Assembly: GCA_964409635.1 (NCBI GenBank)
Contig: CAYPEL010000173.1
Location: forward strand, 1-5,367
DNA length: 5,367 nucleotides
Reading direction: 5' to 3'
From: CAYPEL01 sp964409635
Lineage (GTDB): Bacteria > Pseudomonadota > Gammaproteobacteria > DSM-19610
The position numbers were made by a program, and so were the translations under genes. The notes beneath the pieces are model-generated. The model searched no databases, was not told the origin of the DNA, and saw only the letters and a list, made by a program, of their open reading frames with translations. Shown here in pieces: positions 1 through 5,367 of the stretch; position 1 is the first letter of the stretch; each line of letters begins with the position of its first letter.

Positions 1-1324
1 GCCCCGTAACGGCACGATGGCCTGGAATTCACGGTCACGCGCCTGCTTCGCTGAACCACCGGCAGAATCCCTCGACCAAAAACAATTCACTGCGGGCTAT
101 ATCGCTGGATGAACAATCGGCCAGCTTACCCGGCAAAGCAGGCCCGCTGGTTACCTTTTTACGCACCACTTTCTTGCTGGCGCGCTGTCGGCTTTGGGCG
201 CGCTGAATGGCCAACTGGGCAATTTTCTCCCCCGTCTCGGTATGCTTGTTTAGCCAGAGTCCCAGCGCGTCCTTGACCACACCGGACACAAAAATGGCAC
301 ATTCGCGTGACGACAAGCGCTCCTTGGTCTGGCCGGAAAATTGCGGATCGGCAAGTTTCACAGAAAGGATATAGGCGCACCGTTCCCAGACATCTTCCGG
401 CGCAATCTTCACGCCGCGCGGTAACAGGTTCCGGAAATCACAAAACTCGCGAATGGCTTCGGTCAATCCCATACGCAGGCCATTGACGTGGGTACCGCCT
501 TGCGCCGTCGGGATTAAATTAACGTAACCTTCATTGACCAGTTCGCCTTCTTCCGGCAACCACAACAGCGCCCATTCGGCTGATTCATGTTCACTCGAAA
601 AGTTGCCGGTGAAGGGCTCATCCGGCAGGCATTCAACATTACCCAGGGCGTCTTTTAGATAGTCTATCAATCCATCCTGGTATTCCCAAACATCCTGATC
701 ACCGCTTTTCTCGTCCTTAAAACTTACCCGCAGTCCAGGACACAACACGGCCTTGGCGCGCAACACCTGGCGTAGCCGGGTGAGGGAAAACTTCACCGAG
801 TCAAAATATTGCTTGTTAGGCCAAAAACGCAGAGTTGTCCCCGTATTCTGCTTACCCACCTTACCGACTTCATCGAGTCCCGCGGTTTTTTCACCCTGCT
901 TGAAAGCAAGATTATATTCCTTGCCACCCCGCCTGACCCAGACTTCCAGGTGTGTCGACAGGGCATTCACCACGGATACACCCACGCCGTGCAAGCCACC
1001 CGAAAACTGGTAATTCTTATCTGAAAATTTGCCGCCAGCGTGTAGCCGGGTCAGAATGACCTCGGCGCCGGAAACGCCTTCATCCGGATGAGTATCCACG
1101 GGCATACCACGACCGTTGTCGCTGACTTGCAGGGAGCCATCTTTAAAAACAATGACATCAATTTTACTGGCATAACCGGAAATCGCTTCATCAACACTAT
1201 TATCTATGACCTCCTGGGCGAGGTGATTAGGGCGGCTGGTATCGGTATACATACCCGGCCGCTTACGCACTGGATCAAGCCCGCTAAGAATCTCGATAGA
1301 GGCGGCATCATAATTACTGGACAT
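1..1324 (-). CDS. parE: DNA topoisomerase IV subunit B (ParE), 3'-partial and interrupted by a 2-base frameshift
   Basis: ParE is the ATPase/TOPRIM subunit of the cytoplasmic topoisomerase IV (ParC2ParE2), which decatenates daughter chromosomes. The GHKL ATPase domain covers about residues 1-220, with Tyr5-type N-terminal strap (NYDA), catalytic E38 and Mg-binding N42 in [17 protein letters not shown] at 69-75 and the ATP-lid GGLHGVG at 109-115. The transducer domain (about 221-390) carries the QTK loop, Q332 and K334. The TOPRIM domain begins near 412 with ELFLVEG, E418 being the catalytic acid. The N-terminus [15 protein letters not shown] aligns with E. coli ParE from its first residues, and an AGGAAGAG ribosome site precedes the ATG, so the start is secure. 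The frame as read stops at 35-37 after 429 residues. Allowing for two missing bases between 69 and 70, it continues as [20 protein letters not shown] to base 1, giving about 442 of the usual ~630 residues. The rest lies outside the window. GyrB is less likely because the sequence is ParE-like throughout. Confidence 0.95.
67..73 (-). other. Frameshift site in the parE TOPRIM motif
   Basis: Read on the minus strand, GTC GAG is followed by a single G (position 70) and then GAT TCT GCC (69-61). The conserved motif Leu-Val-Glu-Gly-Asp-Ser-Ala needs GTC GAG GGN GAT TCT GCC, so two bases of the glycine codon are absent. If that codon were GGC, loss of one GC/CG dinucleotide would produce exactly this sequence. 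As read, the frame becomes [12 protein letters not shown] and stops at 35-37. The frame beyond the gap is clean ParE up to the window edge, with no further lesion visible. A recent mutation or a read error fits better than an old pseudogene. Confidence 0.9.
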
Positions 1325-1327
1325 TGG

Positions 1328-1876
1328 TTACTCTTCCTGCTGATCTTGCAATAGGGCTGGCTGATCACTTTTCAAGCGTTTGATGAGCTTATCGACTGGC
1401 TTCTTACCGGTTGCTGGGCAAAGATAGCGTTGCCTTAAAACATGCCGGAATCGCCCCATAGCCCGCGGCACAATACGCTGCCATTGTGAATCGCGAACCG
1501 GCTTAAAAACACCTGCAGAACCATAGGCGTATCGCCGGTACGTTTTATCGCTGCAATCGATGGCCTCATAGGAAACATTCAGCCCAGCATCGACCGATTT
1601 CAAAATTGCGGTATACCGTACCACACGCGACCGATCCACGCTGATCGAAGCCGGATCGATCCATAAACTGAATGGGAAATCACTTAACCCCAGGCTGACC
1701 TCAAGTCTGTCTGCCTTCACCGGCCAGGGGGGCAAGATGACTGCAGACTCCGCAACCGGCTTTTTCTCCTGAAATTTGTACCAGCCTGGCTCATCATAAA
1801 CATCCTCTTCGGATTGTGCGAACACACCACCGGTCTGCACCAGTAACAAAACCCCAGCCAACAACAAAAACTGCAT
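1328..1876 (-). CDS. CNP1-like family exported protein of unknown function
   Basis: A 182-residue protein whose mature part resembles the CNP1-like family (named after cryptic neisserial protein 1), whose function is not known. Residues 1-20 form a hydrophobic signal peptide ending GGVFA|QS, so the product is probably periplasmic. There is no cysteine at the cleavage site, so this is not an obvious lipoprotein. The family-like core runs from about 28 to 153: a Trp/Pro-rich start (EPGWYKF, LPPWPV), then FSLWIDPASISV, VVRYTAILKS and VSYEAIDC, then Y..Y and a W near 132, ending in RQRYLCP. C108 and C153 are the only cysteines and could pair. A basic, Gln/Glu-rich tail follows (about 157-182). 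The signal peptide unusually lacks an N-terminal Lys or Arg. No other ATG or GTG start lies in frame upstream, and the best ribosome site is a poorly spaced GGTGAG (1889-1894). It is the first gene of an apparent operon with parE. The family call rests on remembered motif pattern. Confidence 0.75.
   Translation of the reverse strand: MQFLLLAGVLLLVQTGGVFAQSEEDVYDEPGWYKFQEKKPVAESAVILPPWPVKADRLEVSLGLSDFPFSLWIDPASISVDRSRVVRYTAILKSVDAGLNVSYEAIDCSDKTYRRYAYGSAGVFKPVRDSQWQRIVPRAMGRFRHVLRQRYLCPATGKKPVDKLIKRLKSDQPALLQDQQEE
1331..1338 (-). promoter_or_regulatory. Ribosome binding site of parE
   Basis: AGGAAGAG on the minus strand sits six bases before the parE ATG (1324-1322). It lies within the final codons of the CNP1-like gene (Gln-Glu-Glu-stop). 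The upstream gene thus ends on top of the parE ribosome site, three bases short of its start. That implies one transcript and probably translational coupling. It also fixes the parE start codon. Confidence 0.75.
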
Positions 1877-2211
1877 AACGCTAATTTTCTCACCATGAAA
1901 CCGGGCGCAGTTTACCGTTAAACAGGCCGTTGCGTCATTCTGAATGGTGCATTGCCGCCTGGCAGGACGATTCGCAACGAGAATTTCAGAAAAGCGGCCT
2001 TCACGTCAACCTGGAAAATAAATAAATATTTATATTCTTCAATAGATTAACTATCAATATGAGCGATGTACCCGCAGGGATCAGAGTGCCGTTGGTGCAC
2101 TTTATCTTTCCCCTGGACGGCCGCTAGCAATTCAGCAGCTCTGCGCACCTGAGACATTTTGAATATCGGCTGCTGCTAAGTGTTTTCAGTACAAAAGGAC
2201 TTTATTGGAAC
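1877..2211. other. Divergent intergenic region between the parE unit and the c-di-GMP enzyme gene
   Basis: No convincing gene or RNA is seen here. Promoters for both flanking units should lie in it, but none is strong. A TTTATA (2029-2034) and TATCAA (2052-2057) pair with a 17-base spacer is the best plus-strand candidate, about four of six matches in each box. On the minus strand a TTGACG (2009-2004) looks like a -35 box but has no good -10 partner. An A/T-rich block (about 2014-2060) contains the perfect 12-base palindrome ATAAATATTTAT (2022-2033). Seven-base inverted arms CAGCAGC (2133-2139) and GCTGCTG (2169-2175) flank a 29-base loop in the probable leader of the plus-strand gene. I looked for a cyclic-di-GMP riboswitch core and did not find one. 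Confidence 0.6.
2195..2199 (+). promoter_or_regulatory. Likely ribosome binding site of the GGDEF-EAL gene
   Basis: AAGGA is the best Shine-Dalgarno match ahead of the gene. It lies 12 bases before an in-frame TTG (2212) and 24 before the ATG (2224). The first distance is long but tolerable and the second is too long. A weaker GGAA (2207-2210) lies 13 bases before the ATG. The start choice is therefore not settled by this site. Confidence 0.4.
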
Positions 2212-2223
2212 TTGCTACCCGCT

Positions 2224-5200
2224 ATGAGCCGTCGCCAGCACACCCTCTTTCCAACACAATCAAAGCTTGTAATTGATGGCGGATTTATTGCGCTTGTATT
2301 AATTATTGTTGCTGCAATTTCCATCGCCTATGCCCAGATCTCCAGCAACTTGGCTCGAATTGATAAAATCGTCAACACACAGCACCTTAAAATAAATTTA
2401 GCCACGGCAATTTATTCGACTACACAAGAACGGCAGGAACAATTAATCCAGCTCCAGCACGCCAAGGATCCCTTTGTGCGCGATGCAGCTTTCCTGCAAT
2501 TTACCGAACTCGCCAGTCAACACTTAAATGCCCGTAAGCAACTAGCAAAATTAATCACCGGAGAAAACGAAAAGAAAATGTTCGATAAAATTATCGAACT
2601 CGCCGGCCAATCTTCTCTTACTCATCGCCAGTTGATTGAATTGGTCAATAATGGGGAATTCGACAAAGCACACGATGCTTTGGTTGAACAGTCCTTCCCA
2701 GTTCATAGCGCACTACTGAAACAGACGCGGGATTTCCTCAAACACGAGCAATATATAACTGAACGTGAAATCAATCACGCGCGTGGTGATTTCCGTGACA
2801 CGCTCGGTCTATTAGTCCTCATGCTCGGATTCGCGGTCGTCACCTGTATTTATATTGCTATCACCGTCACACGGCGGATTAAACGGGCAGATAATCTGCT
2901 TTTCGCCCAGACAACGCTCGAATCAATCGGTGATGCGGTCATTACAACCGATGCTGCGGGAAGAATTATTTATACCAATGGCAAAGCATTATCTTTACTC
3001 AAAACAAAGTCCAGTGAGGTAATAGGGAAAAAACTAAGCGATGCGCTCAATCACCATAATCAATGCCTCATACCGGATATAATAAATTCCGGGAAGCACA
3101 TCATTCCCGGCAACAGTCTGTTTGGTGAAACCCGACTTAAGCTATCAGGCCATTCTGGAAAAGATGTCGAATACAGGGTGACACCGGTGCGGGACGAGAA
3201 TAATAAAATTCAGGGATCTGTACTGGCCTTTCGCGATATTACCGAACGCAAACTGATAGAGGATGAACTCTACAACAGCCAGGAACGTCTCTCTCTGGTT
3301 TTGAAAGGCACACAGGATGGAATATGGGATTATAGCCTCGACACAGGCGAGATATATTTCTCACCCAGATGGAAAGAGATGCTTGGATTTGACGAGGCAG
3401 AATTCGAGGATTGCTTTACGGCGTGGCAGGCACATATTCATCCCCGAGATCTCGGTAATATACTTTTAAAATGGACAGATTGCATGAATGGGGTCAGCGA
3501 TTCTTTTCAGATCGAATACCGTATGCGGTCAAAAAATAGCAGCTGGATCTGGGTCGAATGCAGAGGCCTCGCGCAGCTTGATGAAAATAACAAGCCTGTG
3601 AGATTGACAGGTTCGCATACGGATATCACCGCGCGTAAAAATGTTGAACAAGCCCTGTTTGAGGCTAAAGAACACGCCGAAGTCACACTGCAATCTATCG
3701 GTGACGCGGTGATCACCCTCAATAAGGACGGCAGAGTCGATTATTTGAATACAGTTGCAGAACAGTTGTGCGGCTGGTCATCAACTCAAGCGAGCGGCAA
3801 GCCGTTCGACGAAGTCATAAAAATGCACGATGAAAATGACGGCGAACCCATCGCTTTATCGAGCACGCTCCTGCAGCCGAAAGATGGGGATCCCGCAAAG
3901 ATTTCACATGCTGTACTGATAAGCCGGGATAACAAAGAGCGTTGTGTGGAACATACATTCTCTCCGATCAAAGACCGGAAAGATAATACTGCGGGTGTTG
4001 TTATTGTGCTCCGGGATATAAGCACCGAACGCACACTGAAACAGCAACTCTACTGGCAAGCCACCCACGACAGCCTTACCGGGCTCGTTAACCGCTCTAC
4101 GTTTGAAAGCAGGCTAATTGAAGCGATAGAAAGTGCGCGGGCATATCATGAAGAGTATGCGTTACTCTACATGGATCTGGATCAGTTCAAAATAGTCAAT
4201 GATACTTGCGGCCATCTCGCCGGCGATGAACTGCTGAAGCAATTAGCCACACTACTGAAAAATAACCTGCGTGCAGCCGACACACTGGCCCGCCTGGGTG
4301 GCGATGAGTTCGGCATATTACTGGATCGCTGCCCCTTAGACGACGCAGTGAGCATTGCACAATTACTCAAAGACTCAGTTCGGGCATACCGCTTTGGCTG
4401 GGAAAATAAAACCTTCGAAATAGGCGCCTGTATTGGTGTTGTCCCCATCACTTCAACCTGCGCCTCAAAAGAACACCTGATGAGCGCAGCTGATGTTGCC
4501 TGTTATGCCGCTAAAGACCTGGGAAGAAACCGCGTCCAGCTTTACGAAGGCACTGATAGCGACCTCTGCAAGCGGCACGGAGAAATCCACTGGGTTACAC
4601 GGATCTCTGAAGCCTTACAGGAAAATAAGTTTGTATTATACAAACAATTAATCACCAGTATTCGTGATGGCATAGATGAAGTCCACCATGAAATTCTGGT
4701 TCGCATGCTGGGTGATGATGGTAAAATCATTCCACCTGGCGCCTTTATCCCCGCGGCAGAACGTTATAACCTGATGCCGGCAATTGACCGCTGGGTCATC
4801 AGCAATCTGTTTAAGCTCTACTCGGAAAGTTGCAACCCGGTTTCTGCCAAGCACACCGCATCGGATCACCAAATCTACACCATTAACCTGTCAGGAACCT
4901 CCATCAATGACACCGATTTCCTTACCTTCGTGCGCGACCAGATCGCACACTACAATGTTCCAGCGGAAAACTTTTGTTTTGAAATCACGGAAACGTCGGC
5001 AATAGCCAACTTGTCAACTGCAACGGAATTCATTCATGAACTTAAGCGGCTGGGCTGCCTGTTTGCGCTGGACGATTTCGGCAGTGGCCTATCATCGTTC
5101 GGCTACCTGAAAAACTTACCCGTTGATTTTCTGAAAATTGATGGCCAGTTTGTCAAAAATATTGTCGACGACCCGATCGATGTCGAAATGGTGCGTTCTA

Positions 5201-5367
5201 TCAATGAAATCGGCCATGTCATGGGCATGCGCACGATCGCCGAATTTGTCGAAAATGACGCCATCCTCAACAAGCTAAAAGAAATTGGCGTTGACTTCGC
5301 GCAGGGTTACGGCATTGCCAAACCGGAACCGTTTATTGAAACAGAACAGAGAATGACGGCCAGTTAA
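2224..5367 (+). CDS. Membrane-bound PAS-PAS-PAS-GGDEF-EAL protein (diguanylate cyclase / c-di-GMP phosphodiesterase)
   Basis: An inner-membrane sensor enzyme of 1047 residues that should make and/or degrade cyclic-di-GMP. Membrane helices at about 18-38 and 193-215 bracket a helical periplasmic domain resembling a four-helix-bundle MCP-type sensor; no clear HAMP follows. PAS domains lie at about 227-343, 351-472 (PAS_3-like, with WIWVECRG) and 480-602, the first and third ending in DITERK/DISTER-type linkers. No LOV cysteine motif is seen. The GGDEF domain (about 605-775) has metal-site D651, HLAGD at 664-668, an intact GGDEF at 692-696 and the inhibitory-site motif RAAD at 683-686. The EAL domain (about 790-1035) has signature EIL (E823), N888, E920, D950-D951, K971, E1007, E1010 and Q1027, the full set of metal-binding and catalytic positions. 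Both active sites therefore look functional, although one often dominates in such proteins. The ATG at 2224 is used here; a TTG at 2212 would add four residues (MLPA), and an in-frame stop at 2125 limits further extension. It is transcribed divergently from parE with no partner gene visible. Confidence 0.95.
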   Translation: MSRRQHTLFPTQSKLVIDGGFIALVLIIVAAISIAYAQISSNLARIDKIVNTQHLKINLATAIYSTTQERQEQLIQLQHAKDPFVRDAAFLQFTELASQHLNARKQLAKLITGENEKKMFDKIIELAGQSSLTHRQLIELVNNGEFDKAHDALVEQSFPVHSALLKQTRDFLKHEQYITEREINHARGDFRDTLGLLVLMLGFAVVTCIYIAITVTRRIKRADNLLFAQTTLESIGDAVITTDAAGRIIYTNGKALSLLKTKSSEVIGKKLSDALNHHNQCLIPDIINSGKHIIPGNSLFGETRLKLSGHSGKDVEYRVTPVRDENNKIQGSVLAFRDITERKLIEDELYNSQERLSLVLKGTQDGIWDYSLDTGEIYFSPRWKEMLGFDEAEFEDCFTAWQAHIHPRDLGNILLKWTDCMNGVSDSFQIEYRMRSKNSSWIWVECRGLAQLDENNKPVRLTGSHTDITARKNVEQALFEAKEHAEVTLQSIGDAVITLNKDGRVDYLNTVAEQLCGWSSTQASGKPFDEVIKMHDENDGEPIALSSTLLQPKDGDPAKISHAVLISRDNKERCVEHTFSPIKDRKDNTAGVVIVLRDISTERTLKQQLYWQATHDSLTGLVNRSTFESRLIEAIESARAYHEEYALLYMDLDQFKIVNDTCGHLAGDELLKQLATLLKNNLRAADTLARLGGDEFGILLDRCPLDDAVSIAQLLKDSVRAYRFGWENKTFEIGACIGVVPITSTCASKEHLMSAADVACYAAKDLGRNRVQLYEGTDSDLCKRHGEIHWVTRISEALQENKFVLYKQLITSIRDGIDEVHHEILVRMLGDDGKIIPPGAFIPAAERYNLMPAIDRWVISNLFKLYSESCNPVSAKHTASDHQIYTINLSGTSINDTDFLTFVRDQIAHYNVPAENFCFEITETSAIANLSTATEFIHELKRLGCLFALDDFGSGLSSFGYLKNLPVDFLKIDGQFVKNIVDDPIDVEMVRSINEIGHVMGMRTIAEFVENDAILNKLKEIGVDFAQGYGIAKPEPFIETEQRMTAS

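Noticed and set aside
753..1354. Plus-strand open frames opposite parE.
   Set aside because: They are antisense shadows of a strongly conserved gene, have no family resemblance, and overlap each other in different frames.
1955..1965. CCTGGCAGG near-palindrome as a hairpin or terminator.
   Set aside because: The arms are four bases with a one-base centre, so they cannot form a hairpin, and no T-run follows on either strand.
1980..2009. Minus-strand TTGACG (2009-2004) as the -35 box of a promoter for the CNP1-like-parE unit.
   Set aside because: At 16-18 base spacing the -10 candidates (such as GAAATT) match only about half of the consensus, which is too weak to list as a promoter.
2059..2127. 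A 22-codon open frame (ATG to TAG) upstream of and in the same frame as the GGDEF-EAL gene, possibly a leader peptide.
   Set aside because: There is no ribosome site before the ATG, no recognisable peptide pattern, and frames of this length arise by chance.
2060..2200. A cyclic-di-GMP riboswitch in the leader of the GGDEF-EAL gene.
   Set aside because: Neither the conserved core segments nor the paired-stem arrangement of the GEMM class is visible; only a simple inverted repeat is present.
3507..5005. Several short frames, mostly minus-strand, inside the GGDEF-EAL gene.
   Set aside because: The sense frame encodes unmistakable PAS, GGDEF and EAL motifs throughout. The others are low-complexity Ser/Arg-rich shadows.

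Overview
The window looks like ordinary chromosomal DNA from a proteobacterium with moderate GC content, most likely a gammaproteobacterium. That placement rests on the close resemblance of the translated ParE to gammaproteobacterial ParE as I remember it. No database search was possible, so genus and species are not assigned.

Layout. On the minus strand, a two-gene unit is read from about 1876 down to the left edge. The first gene encodes a small exported CNP1-like protein (1328-1876). The second is parE, the ATPase/TOPRIM subunit of topoisomerase IV, which starts three bases after the first gene's stop and runs off the window at base 1. About 335 bases of non-coding DNA (1877-2211) separate this unit from a divergent plus-strand gene. 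That gene (2224-5367, or from a TTG at 2212) encodes a 1047-residue membrane protein with a helical periplasmic sensor, three PAS domains, a GGDEF domain and an EAL domain. Its stop codon is the last triplet of the window.

The main anomaly is in parE. Two bases are missing between positions 69 and 70, exactly at the catalytic TOPRIM EGDSAGG motif. The reading frame ends ten residues later, yet the correct ParE frame resumes immediately past the gap and continues to the window edge. ParE is essential in well-studied relatives, so a sequencing or assembly error is more likely than a true pseudogene. A smaller frame oddity at the 5' end of the CNP1-like gene may have a similar cause.

Functionally the two halves look unrelated. 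One side concerns chromosome decatenation plus a periplasmic protein of unknown role. The other is a cyclic-di-GMP signalling enzyme in which both the synthase and the phosphodiesterase active sites, and the inhibitory RxxD site, appear intact. I found no mobile element, CRISPR array, tRNA, rRNA or recognisable riboswitch, and nothing that I would call an undescribed system.
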